DNA of 35,017 nt from Flammeovirgaceae bacterium (GCA_021300095.1 JAJTHV010000123.1:1-35017); one strand, 5' to 3'. Positions 25,518-33,482 are shown, numbered from the stretch's first letter. Notes: generated by a model not told the origin, from the sequence alone. Made by a program: numbers and translations.

Positions 25518-26276
25518 ATGTGTGCAAAACAGAAAAATGGAAAAAAAGTAAAAGAAGTGAGCACGTTGCCACTGGAAGAAGAGCATCGAATTCGCAAAGC
25601 ATTTAAAGATAAGGACTGGGCAGAAATCAAAAGTTCCGACTCGTGGGTGATCTTTAAAGTAATGAGCGAGTTTGTGGAAGGTTTTGAAAAGATGGCGAAG
25701 ATCGGGCCTTGTGTTACTATTTTCGGTTCTGCACGGGTGAAGCCAAACAACCCTTATTATAAGATTGCCGAAAACATTGCTGAGCAATTGGTGCATCAAG
25801 GTTACGGTGTAATTACCGGTGGTGGTCCCGGCATTATGGAAGCCGGAAATAAAGGTGCGCACAAAGCCGGAGGAAAATCAGTTGGCCTCAACATCTATCT
25901 GCCACACGAGCAAAAAGGAAATGTTTACATCGATCCGGATAAGTTGATTACGTTCGATTACTTCTTCGTGCGCAAAGTGATCTTTGTAAAATATTCACAG
26001 GGCTTCATCGTAATGCCAGGTGGTTTCGGCACCATTGACGAACTGAGCGAAGCGCTTACACTCATTCAAACAAAAAAAATCGGACGCTTTCCCATCGTAC
26101 TTGTTGGTAAAAAATTCTGGGCTGGCATGATTGACTGGATCAAAAAAGTGTTGGTTGCCGAAAAAATGATTAGCAAAGAAGATCTGGATTTATTTAGTCT
26201 TGTCGACACACCCGAAGAAGCTGTGAAAGCCATTGACGACTTCTACACCAAGTATCTACTCTCCCCCAACTTCTGA
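25518..26276 (+). CDS. LOG-family (TIGR00730) Rossmann protein
   Basis: This 252-aa protein has GPCVTIFGSARV (about 64-75), the nucleotide site GGGPGIMEAGNKGAHKAGG and the catalytic PGGFGTIDELSEAL, the signature of the Lonely Guy lysine-decarboxylase-like family. Characterised members cleave nucleoside 5'-monophosphates such as cytokinin or AMP into base and ribose 5-phosphate. The N-terminal 60 residues are charged and longer than in the short forms. It overlaps the ureohydrolase gene by one base (TGATGA), so the two are co-translated. Despite old annotations it is not a lysine decarboxylase. Confidence 0.9.
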   Translation: MCAKQKNGKKVKEVSTLPLEEEHRIRKAFKDKDWAEIKSSDSWVIFKVMSEFVEGFEKMAKIGPCVTIFGSARVKPNNPYYKIAENIAEQLVHQGYGVITGGGPGIMEAGNKGAHKAGGKSVGLNIYLPHEQKGNVYIDPDKLITFDYFFVRKVIFVKYSQGFIVMPGGFGTIDELSEALTLIQTKKIGRFPIVLVGKKFWAGMIDWIKKVLVAEKMISKEDLDLFSLVDTPEEAVKAIDDFYTKYLLSPNF

Positions 26277-27076
26277 TGATCAGCGTACTCGGGATTCCGT
26301 TCGATGCCAACTCTTCTTTTCTAAGAGGAGCAGCATTAGCTCCTGCACGCATCCGCTTAATGGATACGGAAGGATCAGCGAATTCATTTTCGGAGTTGGG
26401 CAACGAAATAAAAGTAGGACTCAGTCACAACGACTTGGGCGATTTAAAATTTGAAAGTGCCGATCCAGCCAAAGCCTTTGACATCATCAAAAGTGCGATT
26501 GCCAAAGAATTAGCATCTAACCGAAAAGTTTTGTCGCTGGGAGGCGATCACTCCGTGTCGTATCCGATCATCGATGCATATTCCGAACACTATCCGAATT
26601 TGCATGTGCTTCATTTGGATGCGCACACCGATTTGTATGACAATTTTGAAAACAATCCATATTCACATGCATCACCATTTGCGCGGCTCTTGGAAAAAGG
26701 AAAAGTCCAATCGCTTACGCAAGTAGGCATTCGCACGCTTACCAACCACCAGCGTGAACAAGCCAAACGTTTTCAGGTAAAGATCATCGAGATGAAAGAT
26801 TTCAATTTTGATTTTATTAAACACTTGAAAGGTCCACTTTATATCTCACTGGATTTGGATGTACTCGATCCGGCCCTCGCACCGGCTGTATCGCATCACG
26901 AACCGGGAGGTATGTCTGTCCGCGAATTGATTCACATCATTCATCAAATCAAAGTGCCTGTGGTTGGTGCTGATCTCGTGGAATACAATCCCATTCGCGA
27001 TCACCAAAATATGACGGCCATGGTGGGATATAAGATGATGAAAGAGGTGATACACCTTCTATCTCTAACGAATTGA
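26276..27076 (+). CDS. Ureohydrolase (agmatinase/arginase family)
   Basis: This 266-aa protein has all the manganese ligands: GGDHS (89-93, H92), DAHTDLYD (115-122: D115, H117, D119) and SLDLDVLDPALAP (191-203: D193, D195). The family hydrolyses agmatine, arginine, formimidoylglutamate or related guanidines to urea or formamide and an amine. The start overlaps the LOG stop. Substrate residues cannot be assigned by eye; agmatinase or a formimidoylglutamase-like role is most likely. An intergenic promoter follows its stop. Confidence 0.88.
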   Translation: MISVLGIPFDANSSFLRGAALAPARIRLMDTEGSANSFSELGNEIKVGLSHNDLGDLKFESADPAKAFDIIKSAIAKELASNRKVLSLGGDHSVSYPIIDAYSEHYPNLHVLHLDAHTDLYDNFENNPYSHASPFARLLEKGKVQSLTQVGIRTLTNHQREQAKRFQVKIIEMKDFNFDFIKHLKGPLYISLDLDVLDPALAPAVSHHEPGGMSVRELIHIIHQIKVPVVGADLVEYNPIRDHQNMTAMVGYKMMKEVIHLLSLTN

Positions 27077-27132
27077 ACTTTTTCAATCAAGCGATTGTCG
27101 TGCAGAGGATACTTTGCTGAACATCCAAATCG

Positions 27133-27140
27133 TAACTTTG
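27133..27140 (+). promoter_or_regulatory. -7 promoter element for the AhpD-like/arsS pair
   Basis: TAACTTTG is an exact TAnnTTTG match. A TTTG at 27113-27116 lies 16 bases upstream, slightly short of the usual spacing. The AhpD-like ATG lies 26 bases downstream. Confidence 0.55.
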
Positions 27141-27165
27141 TTTTTATTGCACTTAACCTACCAAC

Positions 27166-27501
27166 ATGGAAAGCACCTATTACAACCCGGAAGACCTTAA
27201 AAAATTTGGCAGCATTGGCGAGTGGGAGAAAAACCTGGCTGATAAATTTTTCTCATACTATGGCGATGTTTTTAAAGAAGGTGACTTAACAGCCCGCGAA
27301 AAATCGCTGATCGCACTGGCCGTAGCACACACCATTCAATGCCCTTATTGCATTGATGCCTATACGCAAGATTCACTCGAAAAAGGTGCTACCGAAAAAG
27401 GAATGATGGAAGCCGTTCACGTAGCAGCAGCCATCCGCAGTGGCGCCACATTGGTGCATGGTGTGATGATGATGAACAAAGCCAAAAAAATTTCCATGTA
27501 A
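27166..27501 (+). CDS. AhpD-like carboxymuconolactone decarboxylase-family protein (ArsS-associated)
   Basis: This 111-aa protein has the AhpD core: LAVAHTIQCPYCIDAYTQ, with C59 and C62 forming CxxC, and EAVHVAAAIRSGATLVHG (83-100), where the His lies after the cysteines. The whole length and sequence match the peroxidase-like protein often coded next to ArsS. It may be a small redox partner or may handle arsenic/selenium thiol chemistry; its activity is not known. The gap to arsS is 48 bases. Confidence 0.85.
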   Translation: MESTYYNPEDLKKFGSIGEWEKNLADKFFSYYGDVFKEGDLTAREKSLIALAVAHTIQCPYCIDAYTQDSLEKGATEKGMMEAVHVAAAIRSGATLVHGVMMMNKAKKISM

Positions 27502-27510
27502 AGGGTACTT

Positions 27511-27547
27511 TATTCCAGCATCCAGTTTCAAGTATCCAGCATTTTAC
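27511..27547 (+). repeat. Heptamer-periodic stretch before arsS
   Basis: From 27513 the units read TTCCAGC, ATCCAGT, TTCAAGT, ATCCAGC and ATTTTAC, each 7 bases, and end 2 bases before the arsS ATG at 27550. They share period and placement, but not sequence, with the stretch at 17465. Confidence 0.6.
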
Positions 27548-27549
27548 CC

Positions 27550-28605
27550 ATGATCAAATCCCTTCATGCTCGTCATCATCAACTAGCGCAACAAGAGCGA
27601 CAAGTAGAGTGGCTGAGCAACGGCGTTTTTAAAGAAAACAAATTACCCACCTTTCAGCGAAAGCTTGAACAGTCCGGGCAATTTCCGCTGCGCTCTGAAG
27701 CCATTGAAATTTTTCAAATCAACATCGGCTACATGTGCAATCAGGTTTGCAAACATTGCCATGTAGATGCAGGGCCCGATCGCAAAGAAATAATGACGCG
27801 CGAAACCATGCAGCAATGTCTGGATGTGATGGAGAGCGCAAAAATCAAAACGCTTGACATTACAGGCGGTGCACCGGAAATGAATCCTGATTTTCGTTGG
27901 TTAGTATCAGAAGCACACAACCGTGATGTGCAGGAAATCATTGTGCGCTCGAACCTCACAATCTTTTCCGCTAATCCAAAATTCAACGACCTACCGGAGT
28001 TTTTCAAACAACACACTGTGCGGGTGTGTTCCTCATTGCCATTTTACAATGCCGACAAAACCGATCGCCAAAGAGGCGAAGGGGTATTCAGTGATTCTAT
28101 CAAGGGATTGCAAATGCTCAATGCGGTTGGCTATGGAAAAGAAGGAAGCGGGCTGATCCTTGATTTGGTCTACAACCCCACCGGTGCGTTTCTTCCGGGC
28201 GATCAAAAAGCACTGGAGCGTGATTTCAAAAAAGAATTAAAAAATCATTTTAATATTGATTTCAATCAACTCTTTACGATCACCAACATCCCCATCAGTC
28301 GTTTTTTAGATTTTCTGATTGAGTCGGGCAACTATGAAGGTTACATGGAAAAACTGGTGAATGCGTTCAATCCAGCAGCTGTTGCCGGAGTGATGTGTAA
28401 GAACACCATCTCCATTGATTGGCAAGGCAATATGTATGATTGCGACTTCAATCAAATGCTAGGACTGAAAGTAGAAAAGACAGCAAGCCAACATATTCGC
28501 GAATTCTCATTAGCATCATTACAAAATCGAGAAATAGTAATCAACCAACATTGTTTTGCATGCACAGCCGGTGCGGGTAGTAGCTGTCAGGGAGCTACAG
28601 TTTAA
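27550..28605 (+). CDS. arsS: ArsS, arsenosugar-biosynthesis radical SAM protein
   Basis: This 351-aa radical SAM enzyme has the cluster motif CNQVCKHC (C63, C67, C70), then HVDAGPDRKEIMTRETM, the SAM-binding GGAPEM (about 103-108) and RSNLT. The C-terminal DUF3641 part has Cys clusters in CKNTISIDWQGNMYDCDF and CFACTAGAGSSCQG. ArsS joins the 5'-deoxyadenosyl group to dimethylarsenic species, the step after ArsM methylation. No arsM lies in the window. It follows the AhpD-like gene, and a purine nucleoside phosphorylase 1.6 kb away could act on an adenosyl product (inference). Confidence 0.88.
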   Translation: MIKSLHARHHQLAQQERQVEWLSNGVFKENKLPTFQRKLEQSGQFPLRSEAIEIFQINIGYMCNQVCKHCHVDAGPDRKEIMTRETMQQCLDVMESAKIKTLDITGGAPEMNPDFRWLVSEAHNRDVQEIIVRSNLTIFSANPKFNDLPEFFKQHTVRVCSSLPFYNADKTDRQRGEGVFSDSIKGLQMLNAVGYGKEGSGLILDLVYNPTGAFLPGDQKALERDFKKELKNHFNIDFNQLFTITNIPISRFLDFLIESGNYEGYMEKLVNAFNPAAVAGVMCKNTISIDWQGNMYDCDFNQMLGLKVEKTASQHIREFSLASLQNREIVINQHCFACTAGAGSSCQGATV

Positions 28606-28649
28606 AATTTTAGATTGTCAGGTTAACCCAAAATAATGCTACCGATAAG

Positions 28650-29060
28650 TTATCGTTTTAATTTAGCAGGTGCTACTAATTTTTGAATTCGTTTATGGCT
28701 GATTCGAATGGGGGCAATGGTTGCATCTACCCTGCCAACTGATTCTTTAGACCATCCATTTTCAGACGTTAAATTCACTTCTTCAAGTTTAAGTTTTAGT
28801 TGATTTTGGTATTCTACAAGTTCTTTCCTCGCTCTTTTATGTTTAGAAGAAAACAGGGTGGAAGATTTTTTTATTCTACCGGTCAGTAAGCCTACTGTTA
28901 TCTGTAGGGAGTCACTTAATTGAGTTAGTGATTCGGTAGCTTTTTTCCTTTCCTGCGCTATTCTCTCCACATTGCCCGACTCGAGTTTTTCGGATTGGGC
29001 ATAGATTGAATAGGTTGATGAAAGTACAAACAGGATAATCACTAAAAATGATGTCTTCAT
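28650..29060 (-). CDS. Small secreted basic protein of unknown function
   Basis: The start was chosen as the ATG at 29060 (MKTSFLVIILFVLSS), giving a signal peptide ending IYAQ; the upstream ATG at 29102 adds a hydrophilic leader. The product is 136 aa. The mature part is helical and rich in Lys, Glu, Ser and Arg (NVERIAQERKKATESL, SKHKRARKELVEYQNQLKLK) and resembles a short coiled coil. No family was recognised. It is convergent with arsS and divergent from the creatininase-family gene. Confidence 0.65.
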   Translation of the reverse strand: MKTSFLVIILFVLSSTYSIYAQSEKLESGNVERIAQERKKATESLTQLSDSLQITVGLLTGRIKKSSTLFSSKHKRARKELVEYQNQLKLKLEEVNLTSENGWSKESVGRVDATIAPIRISHKRIQKLVAPAKLKR

Positions 29061-29138
29061 AAATAAGGTATTTACCTCTCTCATGATAAATCCGTGCCGC
29101 AATCCAGTTTGATCGAAAAACTACTCACACGTCACACT

Positions 29139-29152
29139 GCATACATGTATGC
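29139..29152. promoter_or_regulatory. Perfect 14-base palindrome
   Basis: GCATACATGTATGC is fully self-complementary. It lies in the 305-base divergent gap (29061-29365) between the small secreted protein and the creatininase-family gene, about 79 bases upstream of the former. It could be an operator for a dimeric regulator. The rest of the gap is AT-rich with no gene seen. Confidence 0.4.
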
Positions 29153-29365
29153 GTATTTAATCGTGAACAATGGCATGAGAAATTGTAGATTTTTATGCCC
29201 AATGCAGTGGCGATAACGGGCAGGATTTTGCAAAAAAAAACAACATAATACTATTGAACCCTTAAACTTGCAATTCCAACAGCCGAACAGAAATATCTTT
29301 TTGCTGAATATTCTTGTCATTTATTTTAAGTTTACTTTACCAAAAGATATAAAGTCATAAAGTTC

Positions 29366-30127
29366 ATGCGTCCATATGTACTAAAAGAGACCAACTGGAA
29401 AGCCATTCAGCAAACAAAGTTTGACGTGGCTGTGTTGCCATGGGGTGCTACCGAAGCGCATAATTATCATCTCCCCTACGGCACCGACATCATCGAAGCA
29501 GAAGAAGTAGCGGCTGAGGCAGCACGGCTAGCGTGGGAAAAAGGCGCGAAAGTAATAGTGTTGCCATGCATTCCGTTTGGTGTGAACACCGGCCAGTTTG
29601 ATGTAACCCTGGACATCAACATGAACCCGAGCACTCAACTGGCCGTTTTACACGATGTGGTTGATACACTTAACCGTCAGGGCATTCATAAACTCGTTAT
29701 CTTCAACAGTCATGGTGCGAACCATTTCAACAATGCGATTCGGGAGTTGGGGTTGAAATTTCCGGATATGTTTCTGTGTGCTTGCACCTGGTTCAACGTG
29801 GCTGATCAAAAATTATTCTTTGAAAACAAAGACGACCATGCCGGTGAGATGGAAACGAGTGTGATGATGCACCTTCGTCCGGAGTGGGTGTTACCGCTAT
29901 CCGAAGCCGGAGATGGCAAAGCGAAGCGATTTACATTTAAAGCAATACAAGAAGGATGGGCGTGGGCCGAGCGCAGATGGACGAGCGTAACGAAAGACAC
30001 AGGTGTAGGCGATCCCAGCAAAGCTTCCGCTGAAAAAGGCAAACGTTTCTTTGAAGCCACCACCCAAAAAGTAAGTGAGTTCTTTTTCGAGCTAGCCAAA
30101 ACCGATCGGAAGGATTTTTATAAATAA
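29366..30127 (+). CDS. Creatininase-family amidohydrolase
   Basis: This 253-aa protein has the family metal ligands E30 and H32 (WGATEAHNYHLPYGTD, with H35 and D41), FNSHGANH (about 113-120) and a Glu in DDHAGEMETS (about 152-161). This family includes creatininase, the FAPy deformylase ArfB and mycofactocin MftE; all cleave amide or lactam bonds with metal help. The substrate is not evident. The purine phosphorylase gene follows after 52 bases of repeat-rich DNA, so a shared role in purine or nucleoside handling is possible. Confidence 0.87.
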   Translation: MRPYVLKETNWKAIQQTKFDVAVLPWGATEAHNYHLPYGTDIIEAEEVAAEAARLAWEKGAKVIVLPCIPFGVNTGQFDVTLDINMNPSTQLAVLHDVVDTLNRQGIHKLVIFNSHGANHFNNAIRELGLKFPDMFLCACTWFNVADQKLFFENKDDHAGEMETSVMMHLRPEWVLPLSEAGDGKAKRFTFKAIQEGWAWAERRWTSVTKDTGVGDPSKASAEKGKRFFEATTQKVSEFFFELAKTDRKDFYK

Positions 30128-30131
30128 CTTA

Positions 30132-30173
30132 ATTTTCAAATCACCTCATTTTCAAATTATCTCATTTTCAAAT
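30132..30173 (+). repeat. Three-copy 16-base tandem repeat before the phosphorylase gene
   Basis: The core ATTTTCAAAT occurs at 30132, 30148 and 30164, exactly 16 bases apart, with linkers CACCTC and TATCTC. The third copy ends 6 bases before the ATG at 30180. Confidence 0.8.
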
Positions 30174-30179
30174 TAACTT

Positions 30180-30995
30180 ATGCTAAAAGAAATCAATGAA
30201 GCCACCGAGTATCTAAAAAAACATGGTGTTGATCATCCTGAAATCGGAGTAATACTGGGAACGGGCCTGGGTAATTTATTCGTAAAAGAAATTAAGAACC
30301 CCATCGAAATCAATTACAATTCCATTCCACATTTTCCGGTATCTACTGTTGAGTTTCACAAAGGCAAACTGATTTACGGAGAAATCAAAGGAAAGAAAGT
30401 ACTGGCCATGCAAGGCCGATTTCACTATTACGAAGGCTACAGTATGCAAAAAATTACGCTACCCGTGCGCGTGATGAAAATGCTCGGCATCAAAAGCCTG
30501 TTGATTTCTAACGCAGCCGGCAACATGAATCTGAAATGGAAAAAAGGTCAATTGATGTTGATCGATGATCATATCAACCTGCAACCGGACAATCCTTTGC
30601 GTGGCGAAAATTTTGAAGTGCTGGGACCGCGTTTTCCGGATATGAGCGAACCTTATTCCAAAAAAATCAACAAGCTGTTGTTGAAAATTGCTAAGGAGAA
30701 AAAGATAAAATTAAACCAAGGCGTGTATGTAGCAGTGATGGGTCCGAACCTGGAGACGCGTGCCGAGTACCGATTCTTGCACCAAATTGGAGCCGATGCC
30801 GTGGGCATGAGCACCGTGCCCGAAGTGTTGGTTGCCAACCACATGAGTTTACCTTGCTGTGCGATTTCGGTCTTAACGGACGATTGTGATCCGGATAATC
30901 TGAAACCCGCTGTAATTTCTGAGATTATTGAAACGGCTGGCAAAGCAGAAGCCAAGTTGACACAATTATATGTGTCTTTGATTAGTAAGCTCTAA
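30180..30995 (+). CDS. Purine-nucleoside phosphorylase
   Basis: The 271-aa length and motifs match the trimeric purine nucleoside phosphorylase family: GVILGTGLGN (23-32) for phosphate, MQGRFHYYEGY (77-87), ISNAAGNMN (109-117), MGPNLETRAEYR and GMSTVPEVLVA. The enzyme splits (deoxy)inosine, guanosine or similar nucleosides with phosphate to give base and ribose 1-phosphate. It is cytoplasmic. Bacteroidota members of this group often carry DD in place of the usual Asn region (VLTDDCDPDNL here), so the base preference is uncertain. It may simply serve purine salvage. Confidence 0.9.
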   Translation: MLKEINEATEYLKKHGVDHPEIGVILGTGLGNLFVKEIKNPIEINYNSIPHFPVSTVEFHKGKLIYGEIKGKKVLAMQGRFHYYEGYSMQKITLPVRVMKMLGIKSLLISNAAGNMNLKWKKGQLMLIDDHINLQPDNPLRGENFEVLGPRFPDMSEPYSKKINKLLLKIAKEKKIKLNQGVYVAVMGPNLETRAEYRFLHQIGADAVGMSTVPEVLVANHMSLPCCAISVLTDDCDPDNLKPAVISEIIETAGKAEAKLTQLYVSLISKL

Positions 30996-31050
30996 ATTCC
31001 CAAGCAACCTTTTGGTTTCGATTGGCGTCTAATGCACAAAACAGACGCTT

Positions 31051-31974
31051 ATGAAACCAAGTTTACTCCTCCTGCTAGTAGGTTTTTATTTTACAGCACC
31101 CGCTCAAATGAAAGATGGCGACTCCAGCTTCGCCTCTTTATTTGCATTCTCCTCCTTTGCTCAATCGCAGAAAGAAGATGGTGAATTTCATTTGGAAAAA
31201 GAGTACAAAATCAACAGCACCGGACAATTACGCTTACATTGCTCCGATGCAAAAGTGACCATCAAAGGTTCTTCCCGCAGCACTGCTCACGTCAAAATTG
31301 ACCGGGTTGTAGAGTCCAAGGGTCTTTTTTTTGGTGACCGTGAATTTTCGGTTGACGTTCAGGAAATCAATGGCAACCTCACGATCAAAGAGCGCTCACA
31401 AGGCAGCGTAGGAATGATTGGCTATTATCATGTTAAATACACAATTGTCATTGAAGTGCCGGAAGGCATCAGCTTGGATGTGAATGGCGATGATGGCGAC
31501 TATACACTCACTTCGATCAACGGAAAAATTGATGTGAATTTAGATGATGCCGATGTTCAGTTGTTTAGTTGCAAAGGAAATGATTTCCGTTTTCGCTTAG
31601 ATGATGGTGACATACGGATGGATCAGGGTCGTGGCATGTTGGAAATTGATGGCGATGATTCCGACATTGAAATCAGAAATGCCAACTTTACCAGCGTGGT
31701 GGCTGATGTGGATGATGGTGATTTTATTATCGAAACCACCCTTGCCGATAATGGCAAATACTCCATTGATGCGCAGGACGGTTTGATTTCTTTTACGGTT
31801 CTATCCGGAGGCGGTACGTTTGATGTGCGTCATGATGACTCCCGCGTCACTGCCGAAAATGGATTTGTGTTACAAGATAAATCCGAAAGTCGTACTCGTT
31901 TTGAATTGCCGAACGGTAAAGCCCAAGTGGATCTGCGTGCTGATGATGCACGCGTGAAGCTCGCCCGATTATAA
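31051..31974 (+). CDS. Secreted Asp-rich beta-repeat protein (DUF4097-like)
   Basis: This 307-aa protein has a signal peptide ending APAQ (about residue 19). From about 50 it is a beta-strand repeat protein of the DUF4097 adhesin-like type, with regularly spaced Asp pairs: NGDDGDYTL, NLDDADVQL, RLDDGDIRM, DGDDSDIEI, DVDDGDFII and RHDDSRV, about 20 residues apart. This suggests a right-handed helix with one acid-lined face, possibly binding divalent metal. It has no anchor, so it should be periplasmic or released. It is convergent with the plug-like gene after 8 bases. The function is unknown. Confidence 0.75.
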   Translation: MKPSLLLLLVGFYFTAPAQMKDGDSSFASLFAFSSFAQSQKEDGEFHLEKEYKINSTGQLRLHCSDAKVTIKGSSRSTAHVKIDRVVESKGLFFGDREFSVDVQEINGNLTIKERSQGSVGMIGYYHVKYTIVIEVPEGISLDVNGDDGDYTLTSINGKIDVNLDDADVQLFSCKGNDFRFRLDDGDIRMDQGRGMLEIDGDDSDIEIRNANFTSVVADVDDGDFIIETTLADNGKYSIDAQDGLISFTVLSGGGTFDVRHDDSRVTAENGFVLQDKSESRTRFELPNGKAQVDLRADDARVKLARL

Positions 31975-31982
31975 TTTAAAAA

Positions 31983-32339
31983 TTATTTTCCCTTCGCATT
32001 GAATTGATCTTGCAAAGAATGGGGTAGATTATCAAAATTTTTAAAAGTGATGATAACAACTCCATTCTTTCCATTCTCTGCATATTGATCAAAAGCTTCT
32101 TTATCTTTCAATACCTGCATCGACTCGATATTAATTGCATCTAGTTTATCCAGATCCAATCCATCCTGATCATCGGCTTTGAATTCCAATACACGATCAT
32201 TCACTTTCAAAACAAGGTATGGTTTCTGCTTAGCGAATAGCTTAACCGTGCCGTAATTTGGTTCTTTGTCTTGTGCCGCCCCTGAAATTGAAATCATCAC
32301 CATCAGGCAAAGCGCTAAAAGAAGAGAGTTGGTTTTCAT
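31983..32339 (-). CDS. Secreted stand-alone TonB-plug-like protein
   Basis: The start is set to the ATG at 32339 (MKTNSLLLALCLMVMISISG); the longer frame to 32399 reads through repeat DNA. The 118-aa product has a signal peptide, then the pattern LDAINIESMQVLKDKEAFDQ followed by ENGKNGVVIITFK. This matches the part of TonB-dependent receptor plugs where I-ExIEVLK-G-x-A and NGVIxI occur. No barrel follows. Such short secreted plug-like proteins are seen in Bacteroidota without a known job. Confidence 0.6.
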   Translation of the reverse strand: MKTNSLLLALCLMVMISISGAAQDKEPNYGTVKLFAKQKPYLVLKVNDRVLEFKADDQDGLDLDKLDAINIESMQVLKDKEAFDQYAENGKNGVVIITFKNFDNLPHSLQDQFNAKGK

Positions 32340-32356
32340 AGCAATTTTTTTTGTCT

Positions 32357-32429
32357 TTAAGTTAAGCCTCATTTTACACCTCACCTCACTCCTCTCCACA
32401 AGAGAGGAAGTCAGTAGAGCTTAACTTAA
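32357..32429 (-). repeat. Nested inverted repeat between two minus-strand genes
   Basis: The outer arms TTAAGTTAAGC (32357-32367) and GCTTAACTTAA (32419-32429) pair over 11 bases. Inside are TCCTCTC / GAGAGGA, pairing over 7 bases with a short loop, and CTCACCTCACT. The GGTGAGGTG-like core resembles dispersed Bacteroidota intergenic repeats. It starts 10 bases after the isomerase stop and may end its transcript, although no T-run follows on the minus strand. Confidence 0.65.
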
Positions 32430-32439
32430 CGACCTTGTT

Positions 32440-33303
32440 TTAAATGTTACAAATCTTGATCGCGTTCTTTAGCGAATTCAATTTATCCTTGTGTGCAGGT
32501 ATAAACTCTTGCGCTACATATCCTTTAAATCCAGTTTCCACAATGGCTCGCATGATAGCAGGATAGTACAGTTCCTGGCTCTCGTCAATCTCATGGCGGC
32601 CTGGAACACCACCCGTATGAAAGTGCGAAATGTATTGGATGTTTTTGCGGATGGTGGCAATTACGTCCCCTTCCATGATTTGCATGTGGTAGATATCATA
32701 TAGCAACTTGAAGTTTGGTGAGCCAAGTTTTTCACAAAGTCTTACTCCCCATGAAGTGTAGTCGCACTGATAATCTTTGTGATCTACTTTGCTATTAAGC
32801 AGTTCCATCGACACGAGCATGTTGTATTTCTCCGCCACCTTCATCACCGGCTCCAGTCCTTTGGCGCAATTCTCTAAACCTTGCTCAGATGATAAACCAT
32901 TTGCATTTCCGCTGAAGCAAATCACATTCTTCAATCCGGCATCGGCCGCTTTCGGAATATTAGCCGTATAGTCTTTCAACAGCTGCTCGTGAGAGCCAGG
33001 GTTATTGAACCCGCGCTGTAAGCCCCAATCATTCGCATAAGCCATCGCGCATGTCAATCCATATTTTGCGGCAGTAGCCCACTGACTGGAGTTCAATAAA
33101 TCAATGGATTTAATGCCCATTCCCTTAGCTGCTTCACATAGTTGCTCCAGAGGGATATCGCTGTAGCACCACTGACAAACTGAGTGATTGATTTTTCCGT
33201 CTATATCTTCCGGCAAGGCCATCATAGAGTTGGCGATTTGAGGTAGTGTAAAGGTGGCGGCAGCGCTGGCTGCCATTGTTTTTAATGCTTGCTTTCTGTC
33301 CAT
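32440..33303 (-). CDS. TIM-barrel isomerase/epimerase (hydroxypyruvate isomerase-like), exported
   Basis: The 287-aa protein belongs to the AP-endonuclease-2/xylose-isomerase-like barrels. Metal and acid residues are visible in MELLNSKVDH (about 165-174), LYDIYHMQIMEGD (about 199-211), HFHTGG (about 226-231) and AQEFIP (about 264-269). The first 30 residues (DRKQALKTMAASAAATFTLP) look like a Tat-type signal, but the pair is Arg-Lys rather than Arg-Arg, so export is likely but not sure. The usual substrate is hydroxypyruvate or a keto sugar; the real one is unknown. It is divergent from the YoeB-type locus. Confidence 0.8.
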   Translation of the reverse strand: MDRKQALKTMAASAAATFTLPQIANSMMALPEDIDGKINHSVCQWCYSDIPLEQLCEAAKGMGIKSIDLLNSSQWATAAKYGLTCAMAYANDWGLQRGFNNPGSHEQLLKDYTANIPKAADAGLKNVICFSGNANGLSSEQGLENCAKGLEPVMKVAEKYNMLVSMELLNSKVDHKDYQCDYTSWGVRLCEKLGSPNFKLLYDIYHMQIMEGDVIATIRKNIQYISHFHTGGVPGRHEIDESQELYYPAIMRAIVETGFKGYVAQEFIPAHKDKLNSLKNAIKICNI

Positions 33304-33482
33304 AGGTAAAAGTTGGTGGGACTAGTTACAAATTCGGATAGTAATATTCAACGGAATGTTGATGGAAATCTTATTTCATTTGCTGGAATCGTTCCCAGTT
33401 GCCTATTCCATGACATTAACATCGAATTAATTGACTGTCGATCCCGATAAAAAATTTCAAAAATTCAAATAGACAAATACCT

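Noticed and set aside
25518-26276. Lysine decarboxylase
   Set aside because: The PGGxGTxxE motif defines LOG phosphoribohydrolases; the decarboxylase label is a known misannotation.
29366-30127. Mycofactocin protein MftE
   Set aside because: It shares the creatininase fold, but no other mycofactocin genes are present.
30121-30180. CRISPR array
   Set aside because: There are only three 10-base cores at a 16-base period, too short for repeat-spacer units, and no cas genes are in the window.
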